A stretch of DNA of 64,000 bases. Origin: Eledone cirrhosa. Lineage: Eukaryota > Mollusca > Cephalopoda > Octopoda > Eledonidae. The position numbers were made by a program, and so were the translations under genes. The first letter of the stretch is position 1; every line of letters begins with the position of its first letter. The stretch covers positions 34,941,962 to 35,005,961 of the forward strand of contig OZ024749.1 in NCBI GenBank assembly GCA_964016885.1. The letters run 5' to 3'. Shown here piece by piece: positions 31,631 to 42,748 of this stretch. Under the pieces are notes generated by a model, which worked only from the letters and a program-made list of their open reading frames with translations, ran no database searches and was not told the DNA's origin.

Positions 31631-31845
31631 ATATTTGACAATCTATTCGAGACGTCTGAGGGAGCTGAGCTGCTGACAACGAAGTTTTTCTCATTGTTGG
31701 CGGTTCGCCTTACTGATGTGTTAGGTGATGTCCGTGAGGGTGTTTGGTTGTTCCAGTGCCTTAGCCTCGCTATCACACGCGGTAATGCTGCGAACGTGTT
31801 AGCTTGCTTCATTATTAGAGGGTGGTGTTGGCGCCCCTTGTGGTG
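31631..31845 (+). pseudogene. Retroelement C-terminal fragment related to 12606-13072
   Basis: Reads FDNLFETSEGAELLTTKFFS, LLAVRLTDVLGDVREGVWLF and QCLSLAITRGNAANVLACF, matching FETFGG...LLTARFLSSLAARL...LFQRTSLAITRGNAASM of the other copy. 5'-truncated at a TA run. The open stretch is short but intact. Confidence 0.65.
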
Positions 31846-31989
31846 TGTAACCGATTGACACACTTCGTGTTGAATAAATATTTTTTTTTTTTGTTTTGAG
31901 TCAATGTGAAATATTTATGTAATTAAGTAATGTAATATCAATATTTGAGTGTATATTTTCATTGTGTAAGAATTATAGATAACACACAC

Positions 31990-32031
31990 ACACACATATA
32001 TATACATATATATATATACACACACACACAT

Positions 32032-32062
<31 letters not shown>

Positions 32063-32085
32063 CACATATATATATATATACACAC

Positions 32086-32116
<31 letters not shown>

Positions 32117-32425
32117 TATATATTCTGTTTACTATGATACTTGTATAATATATATATATATATACACATATATATATATATTCTGTTTACTATGATACTT
32201 GTATAATATATATATATATACACACATATATATATATATTCTGTTTACTATGATACTTGTATAATATATATATATATATACACACACATATATATATATT
32301 CTGTTTACTATGATACTTGTATAATATATATATATATACACATATATATATATATATTCTGTTTACTATGATACTTGTATAATATATATAAATATACCAA
32401 TAAATATATATATATATATAAAATA
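31990..32425. repeat. TA/CA array with five 59-bp higher-order units
   Basis: From 32119, ttctgtttactatgatactt followed by gtataa and a TA/CA run recurs five times at about 59-bp spacing. The non-TA core is nearly invariant while the TA run length varies. Confidence 0.9.
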
Positions 32426-32495
32426 TTAAACAAATAATGAATAAACAATGAAACAGTTCCTTATATTAAACAAAAAAAGTATCTACATATTTATC

Positions 32496-32497
<2 letters not shown>

Positions 32498-32586
<89 letters not shown>
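32498..32586. repeat. (TA)n followed by (GA)n
   Basis: About 19 TA units then 25 GA units without interruption. Confidence 0.95.
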
Positions 32587-32592
<6 letters not shown>

Positions 32593-32699
32593 TGAAACGT
32601 GTACAAATATTTTATAGATATGTGAAAATCATAATACAACCCACTTTAAAACTTTTGACAAGAATCAGCCAGAAATATTGACACTTTTGCTGTGAAGCG

Positions 32700-32771
32700 G
32701 GTCTCATGGTGTAATGGTTAGCACTCTGGACTTTGAATCCAGCGATCCGAGTTCAAATCCCGGTGAGACCT
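32700..32771 (+). tRNA. tRNA-Gln (UUG), array copy 1
   Basis: Same as the 27031 gene except that the T stem reads CCGAG against CCCGG, leaving one A-C mismatch. The anticodon stem is CTGGA/TCCAG. T6 terminator at 32777-32782. First of three genes on a 277-bp period. Confidence 0.93.
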
Positions 32772-32976
32772 TAACATTTTTTGTGCTAAACAATGTTGTT
32801 TTTTTTTTTTTTAAAGAAAAGTTTTAATAAAATTTAATTCAGTGGACGCTTATCGCATTCCTTTTAGTAGATGTAGTCGTGGCTCTGTGGTTTGTTTCGC
32901 AAAAAACGTAACTTCATATATTCAATTTCGCCAAGCAAACATAGACTCGAGTTTATCAGTGCTTGTTGCATATGTA

Positions 32977-33048
32977 GGTCTCATGGTGTAATGGTTAGCA
33001 CTTTGGACTTTGAATCCAGCGATCCGAGTTCAAATCCCGGTGAGACCT
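32977..33048 (+). tRNA. tRNA-Gln (UUG), array copy 2
   Basis: The T stem has the same A-C mismatch as copy 1, and the first anticodon-stem base is changed from C to T, giving a U-G pair (TTGGA/TCCAG). T6 terminator at 33054-33059. Confidence 0.93.
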
Positions 33049-33253
33049 TAACATTTTTTGTGCTAAACAATGTTGTTTTTTTTTTTTTTAAAGAAAAGTT
33101 TTAATAAAATTTAATTCAGTGGACGCTTATCGCATTCCTTTTAGTAGATGTAGTCGTGGCTCTGTGGTTTGTTTCGCAAAAAACGTAACTTCATATATTC
33201 AATTTCGCCAAGCAAACATAGACTCGAGTTTATCAGTGCTTGTTGCATATGTA

Positions 33254-33325
33254 GGTCTCATGGTGTAATGGTTAGCACTTTGGACTTTGAATCCAGCGAT
33301 CCGAGTTCGAGTCTCGGTGAGACCT
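33254..33325 (+). tRNA. tRNA-Gln (UUG), array copy 3
   Basis: Shares the U-G anticodon-stem pair with copy 2 but has a fully paired T stem (CCGAG/CTCGG) and T loop TTCGAGT. A T9 terminator follows at 33330-33338. Its 3' half therefore differs from copies 1-2. Confidence 0.93.
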
Positions 33326-33346
33326 TAAGTTTTTTTTTCTTTTCTT

Positions 33347-33495
33347 CAATGTGGTGCCCTAATATGGCCGCAATCGACTGGATAAGACCAGTAAAAGAAT
33401 AAAAGAACATGGTGACGACTGACTGCGAAAACGTCTAGAGAGGCACCCCCAACGAGTGGCTGCACTAGTTGCGGGAAGATGATGATGATGAATGA
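33347..33495 (+). mobile_element. Dispersed repeat ending in GAT microsatellite
   Basis: gtggtgccctaatatggccg, caatcgactggataagacca, gaggcacccccaacgagtgg, ctgcactagttgcgggaaga, then gatgatgatg. Shared with 17486-17607, and in part with 10555-10580 (cagtatggccgcaatctaat). Confidence 0.55.
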
Positions 33496-33724
33496 AAGGG
33501 TTAAATTATTTTCTTCATAATTCAGTTTCTACTTCACTTGACGTTACCTCACTCAGAGTCATAGGAGTGACTCAGTATCACTGAGAGGAGTAACTTACTA
33601 TCACTCGGATGAGTGACTCACACAACACTAAAGACAGGAAATATTAAAGAGAAAAACAACCTCTTAAGAACATCTTCAACTACACCAACTCCTCCTCCTT
33701 CTACCTTTTCTTCTACACTCTCCC

Positions 33725-33726
<2 letters not shown>
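33496..33726. other. Short intergenic segment
   Basis: cactcagagtcataggagtg and cactcggatgagtgactcac are imperfect repeats. No gene. Confidence 0.4.
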
Positions 33727-33757
<31 letters not shown>

Positions 33758-33759
33758 GC

Positions 33760-33800
<41 letters not shown>

Positions 33801-33812
33801 CATATACATGCA

Positions 33813-33859
<47 letters not shown>

Positions 33860-33871
33860 CATATACATGCA

Positions 33872-33928
<57 letters not shown>

Positions 33929-33940
33929 CATATACATGCA

Positions 33941-33991
<51 letters not shown>

Positions 33992-34003
33992 CATATACAT
34001 GCA

Positions 34004-34048
<45 letters not shown>

Positions 34049-34059
34049 CATATACATGC

Positions 34060-34153
<94 letters not shown>

Positions 34154-34250
34154 CATATACATGCATTATATATATATATATATAAATATATAAATATAGA
34201 TAGATATATATACATATACATGCATTATATATATATATAAATATAGATAT
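33727..34250. repeat. TA array with recurring catacatatacatgcattat core
   Basis: Seven blocks of acatacatatacatgcattat are separated by TA runs of 30-90 bp. atgcat is self-complementary, so the long open frames on both strands here are repeat artefacts. Confidence 0.95.
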
Positions 34251-34254
34251 ATAT

Positions 34255-34438
34255 AATTGTTTCTACTTTTGGCACAAGGCCAGCAATTATTCCAGTGCAT
34301 TACTGGTACTTTATTTTATCGACCCCGTAAGGATGAAAGGCAAAGTTAACCTCGGCGGGATTTGAACTCAGATCATAAAGGGAGGTAACTCTATGCTTCA
34401 AAGCATGGCGTCCGACCCTTACCGATACTGCCAATCCA
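34255..34438 (-). mobile_element. SINE-A copy inside the TA array
   Basis: Complete from aattgtttctacttttggca to ccgatactgccaatcca. TA/ATGCAT array sequence continues on both sides (34440-34655), so the SINE inserted into the array. Confidence 0.85.
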
Positions 34439-34439
34439 A

Positions 34440-34548
34440 ATGCATATATATATATATATATATAATGCATGTATATATATATATATATACATATACATGC
34501 ATTATATATATATATATATAAATATATAAATATACATATATATAATGC

Positions 34549-34625
<77 letters not shown>

Positions 34626-34655
34626 GCATGTATATATATATATATATATATACAT
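34440..34655. repeat. Continuation of the TA/ATGCAT array
   Basis: Same composition and core as 33727-34250. Confidence 0.95.
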
Positions 34656-34955
34656 AAACATAAGGATCATATTCTGCAATGACTCATTTGCAACCGTAAC
34701 TAAACTGGTGCAGCTGCAGATTTGTGTGCAACTGGTAGTAAGGCGGTGTACATCACTGATGCATGCTTAAACATTATTCATACACAACAAAACGAATGCT
34801 TAAAGATGTAAATAGATAGCTGTATGTATGTGTATGTATGTATGTATGTGTGGGCATGTCTGTATGTGTGTATGTTTTCTCTTTCTCTTAATTTCGAGTA
34901 TATTTTTTTGACCGGCCACCTTCCTGGTGGCAAGGTTGTAAAAGAAAAGAAATTG

Positions 34956-35325
34956 TCATCCCTTGAATCGCAAGAATGTTTTGCATATTTTGAAGGTGCC
35001 AGCTATCGCAGCCATTTGTAGACTATGAATTAGGGAGCTGCGCTTTTTGTCCGCAAATCCAAGTTCGGTCATACTTTGGTCCAAGCGGGTTGGTATATAA
35101 CCCGTAGCACCAATAATGATGGGTATGAAGCTAAAGGTGTATCTTGGATACTGGATTTGTAAGCTCCTCATCAATGGTCCGTAGATGTCCTCCTTCTCCT
35201 GTATTTTTCTGACAACGTTTACATCAAGTGGGCAGCTGATCTCCACAACAGAACACGTTTTCAATGTGTGGTCCCAAACTACAATATCAGGCCGGTTGTG
35301 CTTTAATTTGGTGGCAGTTTTTATT
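34956..35325 (-). pseudogene. C-terminal fragment of a REL-endonuclease type LINE
   Basis: The minus strand reads KTATKLKHNRPDIVVWDHTL, KTCSVVEISCPLDVNV, EKEDIYGPLMRSLQIQYPRY, FSFIPIIIGATGYIPTRLDQ and ends IAGTFKICKTFLRFKG. RPDI...VVEISCP...K..Y..L fits the PD-(D/E)XK restriction-like endonuclease at the C terminus of R2/NeSL-type LINEs, and the IGATG block is a usual neighbour. The frame is intact here but lacks the reverse transcriptase; TATG repeats abut its 5' side. Confidence 0.7.
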
Positions 35326-35356
35326 TTGTATGTATATTTGTATGTATGTATGTATG

Positions 35357-35387
<31 letters not shown>

Positions 35388-35585
35388 TTATGTGTGTATC
35401 TATGTATGCGTTTATGTGTGTGTGTATGTATGTATGTATGTATGTGTGTATCTATGTATGTTTTTGTGTATGTGTGTATGTGTGTGTGTGTATGTATGCA
35501 TCTATGTATCTATGTATGTGTGTATATGTATGTATGTATGTGTGTATGCCTGTATGTGTGTATGTATGTATGTATATTTGCAGAA
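35326..35585. repeat. (TATG)n-rich microsatellite
   Basis: Perfect TATG run at about 35337-35385, then a degenerate mix with TGTG and TCTA. Confidence 0.95.
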
Positions 35586-35827
35586 TTCTAGGAGAAGGAA
35601 ATCTCTGATATAACACCTGCAACCCTGATGGAATCCAGTGATGTTGACTTGTTATTCTTTTTGGTAAATATCATCTTGGTTAAGAGAGTGGGACTGGCTT
35701 TGTGCAGTGCCTTTGCTCACTATAAAAGCTTCACGGCACAGGCATTGCTTTATATCTGGAGATCTCTCTGCACTTGTCGTTACATGGTACCATGGGCCCA
35801 GCACTATGTGTCAATAATTGTCACAAG
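35586..35827. other. Intergenic sequence upstream of a zinc-finger remnant
   Basis: No assignable coding content apart from the finger that follows. Possibly the rest of that retroelement. Confidence 0.35.
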
Positions 35828-35899
35828 TGTAGTGTTTGTACCAGAGTTTTCAAGTCGCTGGCTGGACTAAAAAGTCACACTTGTTCAGCGCATCGGTAG
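35828..35899 (+). pseudogene. C2H2 zinc-finger remnant, probably retroelement-derived
   Basis: Codons from 35828 read CSVCTRVFKSLAGLKSH then TCSAHR and a TAG stop: C-x2-C-x12-H-x4-H. (C/R)VFKS.AGL.SH is typical of the fingers carried by some LINE proteins and is rarely seen in transcription factors. Confidence 0.5.
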
Positions 35900-35959
35900 G
35901 GGTTCTCCTACATGGATATAAAGTAGTGGCCATACTCGAAAACGAGTTGGCAGCCACCA

Positions 35960-36272
35960 TGTATGTATGTGTGTATCTATGTATGCGTTTATGTATGTGT
36001 GTGTATGTATGTATGTATGTATGTATATATGTATGTATGTGTGTGTGTATGTATGTATTTATATATCTATGTATCTATGTATGTGTGTATATGTATGTAT
36101 GTATGTGTGTATCTATGTATGCGTTTATGTATGTGTATGTATCTGTGTATCTATGTATGCGTTTATGCATGTGTGTATGTATGTATGTATGTATATATGT
36201 ATGTGTGTGTATGTATCTATGTATGTGTGTATATGTATGTATGAATGCATGCATGTATGTATGTATGACAAT
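35960..36272. repeat. (TATG)n-rich microsatellite, second block
   Basis: It shares compound phrases such as tgtgtatctatgtatgcgtt with 35393-35415, so the two blocks are probably a duplication. Confidence 0.95.
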
Positions 36273-36293
36273 GCACTCAGTATACAAGTGTGT

Positions 36294-36510
36294 TCGATCT
36301 CCGTCTGTTCTGACTACGAGTGTTCGATCAACAGAACAGCCTGCTCGAAAAATTAACGATCAAGTAGATGAACATTTCACAGACACGTCTACTCTTAACA
36401 TAATTCTCAGGGAGATTCAGAATGACACTTTATGTGGTATAAGGCAGACCCTTTGAATTACAGGTACAACTCATTTTTGCCAGCTGAGTTGACTGGAAAA
36501 ATGCGAAATA
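36294..36510 (-). mobile_element. SINE-B tail, interrupted copy
   Basis: tctccgtctgttctgactac, gagtgttcgatcaacagaac, ttctcagggagattcagaat, gaccctttgaattacaggta, cagctgagttgactgg. It resumes at 36685-36765 with tcaagggcacattgcacgac and ctaaccattaagccacacgc. Confidence 0.7.
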
Positions 36511-36684
36511 ATTGTTTCTAATTTAGGCACAAGGCCAGAAATTTGAGTGGGCCGGGGGGGGGGGGGGCGATTAAATTACCCCAGTGCATTACTGGTACTT
36601 TATTTTATCGACCCCGTAAGGATGAAAGGCAAAGCTAATCTCGGCGGGATTTGAAATCGGAACATAAAGGGCCGTAACTCTATC
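36509..36684 (-). mobile_element. SINE-A copy embedded in SINE-B
   Basis: Starts aattgtttctaatttaggca and ends ggccgtaactctat. The head beyond the B box is absent. It includes a 15-bp G run (long-tail variant). No clear target duplication at the junctions. Confidence 0.7.
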
Positions 36685-36947
36685 TCGTTCAAGGGCACAT
36701 TGCACGACTGGGAATCGAACTCATTAACTTTATGATCACTAACCATTAAGCCACACGCCACACACTCTGCAACGTAGTTGGGTTTAGGAAAATTATCCAT
36801 CTGGAAATCACGCGATACAAAGGAACGTTCGAGTGAAAGGTGGTCCTTTGATCCCCCAAGGGGTGGAGGGAACTCCTTATAAGAGTTAACTTGGCTCGCA
36901 GTGACCCGTCTAATCCAGTTCAGTACGGAAAGTATAAGTATAAGGGT

Positions 36948-37135
36948 AATGACGATGATGATGATGATGGTGATGATAGCGGTGGTAGTGGTGGTGGTGG
37001 TGGTGGTGGTGATGGTGGCGGTGGTGAAGAAGATGAAAAAGAAAAGAAAATGAAGAAAAAGAAAAGGAAGGAGAAGAAAATGATGACTACAGCAGCAGCA
37101 GCAACAACAACAACAGCAACAATAACAACAACTGG
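36948..37135. repeat. GAT/GGT/GAA/AGC trinucleotide tract
   Basis: Successive GAT, GGT, GAA-rich and CAG/CAA blocks. The apparent acidic/basic open frame is a by-product. Confidence 0.85.
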
Positions 37136-37187
37136 TGATCTCTGATTAATTGCTTCGTAGTTAACATTAATTAGTGTGGTCAACATG

Positions 37188-37672
37188 GGGGGGGGGTAAG
37201 ATGTGGAAGAGAGGGAGGAAAAGCTGGAGAGGAGGAATGAGGAGGGTCGGAGAGATGGTGAGGGAAATAGAAAAGGGGGAGGGAGAAGACGACGGTGAGG
37301 GAAGGTGAGATGGAAAAGAAGAAGAGAAAGAAATTTAGATGTAGAAAGAGAGAGATGTTCAGGGAGAGGGATATAGATAGATAGATAGATAGATAGAGAG
37401 AAAGAGAGAGATATGTTAAAGTAGAGAGAGAGAGGAAGACAGAGAGATGTTAAAGTAGAGGGAGTGAGAGTGATATTAAAGTAGAGAGAGAGAGAGAGAA
37501 TGTTGAGGTAGAGAGAGAGGGGGGAGGGAAGGGGAAAGAAAAAGATGTTAAGGTAGAGAGAGAGAGGAAGAGGAGAGAAAAAGATGTTAAGGGAGAGAGA
37601 ATGTTGAGGTAAGGAGAGAGAGAGAGAGGGGAAGAGAAAAAGATGTTAAGGTAGAGAGAGATCAAAGATTGT
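37188..37672. repeat. Long polypurine tract
   Basis: Nearly 480 bases of A/G on the plus strand with few T and almost no C. A tandem unit around gatgttaaggtagagagaga recurs from about 37410. Confidence 0.85.
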
Positions 37673-37829
37673 AACATGGAGTCAGGTAATTCCGTGTACT
37701 GGTTTAATTAAGAGGTATCATCTTACAAAAGACATGGCGGCCAATAGACATAAAGTCAGAGGAAAATTTCATTTAAACCTAAACAGAACTGGCTCTTGGG
37801 GATGTGACACCCTAGGTTAGTCCCAAATG

Positions 37830-38235
37830 TGTACCTGGGTAGTTTGTGCCTTAGGCCAGCTCTACAATGTGTGTCCCATTCTCCCAATTATGCGTCACAT
37901 TTTCTCAAATAAAATTATTTCAGTTTACAGTTTGTCTTTTCTTGCTATGACCACACTAAGCCTGTATTTTCCACTACACAGTCCACACTTACCCACGCCT
38001 TATGTGCCAGGTCAAAACATCATACAACTGTCTCCATCGCTTTGGATATTTCTACAACGCTGCAATATAGCATAGCAAAGATGTGTTAATGATTTATTTA
38101 TTGATCCACAAAAATTATTTATATATTTCATTTGATTATACAAATTTATATAAAACTGTCATCCTTTAAGGTTCAGTGGTGCGCTCCTCTGGGGTCTGCA
38201 GCCTAGGTGACTGCCTAGATGGCCTTAATGATAGC
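37830..38235 (+). repeat. Roughly 440-bp dispersed repeat
   Basis: gtcccattctcccaattatg, caaataaaattatttcagtt, tatgaccacactaagcctgt, cttatgtgccaggtcaaaac, gtgttaatgatttatttatt, ggtgactgcctagatggcct. Parallel to 40486-40925. Confidence 0.7.
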
Positions 38236-38275
38236 ACAGGTCCTGGGTGGCTATAAAGGACACATCTCTGTAGAG

Positions 38276-38442
38276 CAGGGTTTCTCACAATTTTTAAAAC
38301 GCGGAACCCTTTTTGATTCAGAAACCTTTGAGGGAGCCTCAAAGTCTAATACTGTTATATGGTCGTAATATAAATATACTCCTCCACCATTTTTCATAAA
38401 ACCCCAGATACTCTTTTGCGGAACCCACTTTGGGAACCACTG
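38276..38442. mobile_element. hAT-like MITE with 8-bp target duplication
   Basis: 167 bp from cagggtttctcacaattttt to gaacccactttgggaaccactg. Flanks ctgtagag (38268-38275) and ctgttgag (38443-38450) differ at one base. Length and ends match the element at 29392-29555. Confidence 0.8.
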
Positions 38443-38450
38443 CTGTTGAG

Positions 38451-40012
38451 AAAAAAAGATTGGTAACTTTAATAAGAACATGGGGAGGCGTGGATGTTGA
38501 GCACACTTTTTTTATAGGTTAGATGGAAACAATTGAGCGATGGTTCAGTAATCCGTCTCTCTGTAGTAAGTGCCTTAAACGGCTGTCTAGTTGGCCTTAA
38601 TACGCTAAACCTTGGAATAATGGGGAGTTTTCACATAAATATTATGACACACCGAACTTTGGCTACTGCTGCTGCTAATGCTGCTAGTAATGATGTTGTT
38701 GTTGTTGGTGGTGGTGGTGGTGATGGTGTTGGTGGGGTGTGTGTCGGGGTTACATACAATAGAGTCAGCGATTACTTTGTACTAAGCATCTTATTACAAG
38801 ACACAATGGCGGACAATCGAAAGGAAATTAACGAAAGATAATCCACTGGTGTAATCCGGCCAATGGGAAAATGCTGGGAAAGGAAAGAGATGTAGAGAAC
38901 GAAGGAGCATATGTGAGAGCTGGAACGAACAAATCTTAAAAGAAAGGACGAAATGAAGGGGGGGCTGAAAGAAAAGAGACGTAGAGAACGAAAGAAGATA
39001 TGTGAGAGCTGGAACGAACGGATCTTTTAGAAAGATAGAACGAAAGAAAGGAAGAAAGGAAAAAAGAAAGAAAAGAAGACCAGAAAGGAAGAAAAAAAAA
39101 AGATCTGCTTTCTCTCGTTTGATAACATCCGATAGTATCCATTGCTGTGTAGCTGGATTTGAGCTGGAGTTTCATCCACAAACAGCTCCATATACACCAC
39201 AAGCTTTTGTAACGACATTCATTGTATCGGCAACTCTTTCATCTTCAAAGCGATTGTTCTAGAACAATTTTTTTATCTGTCTGTCTGTTTGTCTTTTTTG
39301 TTTAATGACGAGCCCCTCATCTTCATTCTCCCCCCTAGATTAAATTACAATCTAAAAAGGAGACGCAGAGAAAGAAATAATAGCGTAGAAATGTAAAAAA
39401 GAAAAACAAATATTAGAAGTTTTATTTTTAATGTAAGAAAAAGTTGATTAAAATGTCAGAGATTATTTTCCATTTCTTTTAAGCTCGATTACCTCCCCTC
39501 CACCCCTTCCATTCCTTGTCTTGTATGTTTCCTTCTCTCTAATCTTTCCCTCTGTTTAAATCAGTTATCATTGGCAGCTAATTACAGTAAACTTCATTTC
39601 ACAATGTTTAACAGGCGGACAATATTACTGTATACAATGGTTGATATCACGTAACAGTAGTGGACATCACAGTGGTGTCCCCTCAATACACTGGTAGATA
39701 TTACGTACGTGTAGCGATAACTCTTTCTCTTATAGTCCCCAAGATTATAGTGTTGCACGATATGCATCTACATCAGTCATGGACAACCTGCGGCCTGATG
39801 ATCAGCCATATCTCATGCGGTCCCCCTTCTCGAAAAAGGTTGCCCATGCCTGATCTACATCCTGATTGAGTCGTAGGGACACCGTGGTGATATATGGCGT
39901 GTCTACGGCATTTAAACCTGACAGAGCCATTCCCTCTCCCGGTCTGAACATAGCTGACGGGGAAATAGCGAAAGAAAGGTAGTAAAGAAAGAGATATAGA
40001 TGAAGAATCAAT
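38451..40012. other. Intergenic: GGT repeat, purine tract, no gene
   Basis: 38550-38620 partly repeats the dispersed-repeat 3' segment (gtaagtgccttaaacggctg, tctagttggccttaatacgc). GTT/GGT repeats at 38690-38745. 38870-39105 is purine-rich with a duplicated gtagagaacgaa...gagctggaacgaac segment. Open frames here follow composition. Confidence 0.45.
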
Positions 40013-40369
40013 GCCGGGTCAACGTTGCCTTTAATCCTCCCGCGATCGGTAAAATAAGGTACCAATCAAGTACTAGGGCCAATATAATCGATTTTTCCCT
40101 TCTCCTCTAATTGCTGACCTTATGCCTAAATTAGAAATCCTTTAAATATTGGTGAATTACCAGAATTGCTCGAACGTTGGGAAAAAAAATGATTTACGGC
40201 ATTCATTCAGGTTCTGTGAGTTCTGAGTTCAATCTCACCGAGATCAACTTTGACTTTCATCCTTCCGATGTCTATAAAACAAAGTACCAGTCAAACACTG
40301 GGGTCGTTGTAATCGACTTTACATTCCCTCCCATAATCGCTGGCCCAATGGCTTAATTAGAAACTATAA
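40013..40369 (+). mobile_element. Two SINE-A-like 3' halves (long-tail variant)
   Basis: 40013-40138 (gggtcaacgttgcctttaat, gtaccaatcaagtactaggg, tgacctta...gcctaaattagaaatcc) and 40200-40369 (gtgagttctgagttcaatct, gatcaactttgactttcatc, cactggggtcgttgtaatcg). Confidence 0.6.
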
Positions 40370-40485
40370 TTACTGTAGATATAGATACGATTATACTGAG
40401 TTAGACGCCATACAACACTAGAGAGAGGCGACCAATGTTGAATGGAAAATATTGTGTATAGATACAGAGGCGGTGGAGCGCCCTA

Positions 40486-40925
40486 TGTTAGCTCTACAAC
40501 GGGTGCCTTCTTTTCCCAGTTATGTACCCCTTTCTCCCGGTTATGCACCCCATTCTCCCAAATAAAATAATTTGAACTTTCAGTTTGGTAAACTGACGAA
40601 CCTAGTTTTTGACATTTCTTACTCCGACCATTCTAAGAAAATTACTAAGCTTGCATTTTCTACTATACAGTTCACACTCACCCATGCCAAATCATGTGAT
40701 AGGTCATAATATCATACGATCATCTCCACCACTTTGAGTATTTCCACAGCGCTGCTACGCAGCTATGATGTTTAGCGATCTATTTATTGATCCCAGGAAC
40801 TTATTATATATCTAATTTGATTTGTACAAGTTTGTATAAAAGTTTCTGTAATGCGTGTTTCTGAGACCTGCACCCTAAATGACTGCCTAGTTGGCCTAAT
40901 AGCAGCGTCGACCCTATACACACTA
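40486..40925 (+). repeat. Roughly 440-bp dispersed repeat
   Basis: gttagctctacaacgggtgc (minisatellite monomer, inverted), ccccattctcccaaataaaa, accattctaagaaaattact, cccatgccaaatcatgtgat, tttagcgatctatttattga, gactgcctagttggcctaat. Confidence 0.7.
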
Positions 40926-41040
40926 GATTTATTTTCAAACGTTCATTCATGAAGTATTCCCCATTTTCTTTATATACAAAAACAGAGGTAGTATTTTCTA
41001 TTTTTTTCGGCGCCATCTAGTGTAGAAAGTGTATAGGACC

Positions 41041-41450
41041 TCCATCATATACGACGACAAGTGATCCGTTTGAAGAATGGAACTCCTTGCTTATGAAATT
41101 AATGTGCACCCTTAACGTAGCTCTCAGGGAGATTCAACATGACATAGTGTAGTATATAACATTTGAATTATTGGCACAGTCCATCTTGTATAATGGGCTA
41201 AATAACTGAACATTTCACTGTGACTTGTGCCCATAACGTAAATCTCAGGGAGATTCAGCGTGACATGGTGTATGTTAAAGGTCCGGCCCTTCGAATGACA
41301 GGTACGATCAATTTTTGCCAGTTGAGTGGGCTTAACTAGAACAAAGTGAAATAAACTGTCATGCTCGAAGACACAACACGTAAGCAGGAATCGAACTGAC
41401 AACCTTACGACGGTGAGCCGAATACCCTAACCACTAACTCAGGTGTCTTC
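41041..41450 (-). mobile_element. SINE-B with partly duplicated tail
   Basis: The tail core ctcagggagattca appears at 41123 and again at 41246 in the same orientation, the second being followed by the full head (gtgaaataaactgtcatgct, caggaatcgaactgacaacc, ctaaccactaactcagg). Two copies, one truncated. Confidence 0.7.
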
Positions 41451-41609
41451 ACTCTGGTAGAAAGCTCCAACCCGGGAGAAGCATGTCTGAACAGGCGACG
41501 ATGTGCGCGTGTGGCCAAATAAGATATTCCTATCAGCATATCCGGTCACATGATCAAAATGAAAATGGAAGCAACGAAATAGAAAACCCAGTGCAACAAG
41601 ACGTAAACG

Positions 41610-42122
<513 letters not shown>

Positions 42123-42123
<1 letters not shown>

Positions 42124-42254
42124 GGTTGACATATGTTGATGCCCTAAGGACAGACACTGGTCTCTTGGAGACGCAGAACATGGCAGTGATGATGAGGGAC
42201 AGAGACCGCTAGAGAGAACTCGTCCATGGATCTCGGGAATTTTACCCGCCCTAG
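42123..42254 (+). pseudogene. LINE C-terminal fragment with in-frame stop
   Basis: Reads RLTYVDALRTDTGLLETQNM, AVMMRDRDR, stop (TAG at 42210), RELVHGSREFYPP and a final TAG at 42252. The 51736-51915 copy has Trp at the internal stop position. 5'-truncated beside TA repeats. Confidence 0.75.
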
Positions 42255-42276
42255 ATAGATAGATATATACATATCT

Positions 42277-42625
<349 letters not shown>

Positions 42626-42689
42626 TTTGTTATTTTATTTCAACCTCTGTTTTTTTTACACGCAGAAATGCCCTTTTGTACCGTCCTGT

Positions 42690-42748
42690 ATTGTCCTGTA
42701 CTGTCCTTAATGTCTACTTTATGTAAACCCTTGTGGTTAATAAAGAAA

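Larger units (their letters stand above)
32830..33330. repeat. 277-bp tandem duplication carrying tRNA-Gln
   Basis: The gene starts at 32700, 32977 and 33254 are exactly 277 bp apart. The intergenic sequence (gttttaataaaatttaattc, ggacgcttatcgcattcctt, cgccaagcaaacatagactc, cagtgcttgttgcatatgta) is identical between the two spacers by reading. Confidence 0.93.

Noticed and set aside
32119..32400. CRISPR-like array of repeats and spacers
   Set aside because: The spacers are TA/CA microsatellite and the genome is animal; it is a higher-order satellite.
33676..34221. 181-residue Tyr/Ile frame and its opposite-strand partners
   Set aside because: TA microsatellite translates as YIYI on either strand.
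34300..34438. Short open frames within SINE-A copies as genes
   Set aside because: The same peptide (for example [16 protein letters not shown]) recurs in each SINE copy, so it is repeat-derived.
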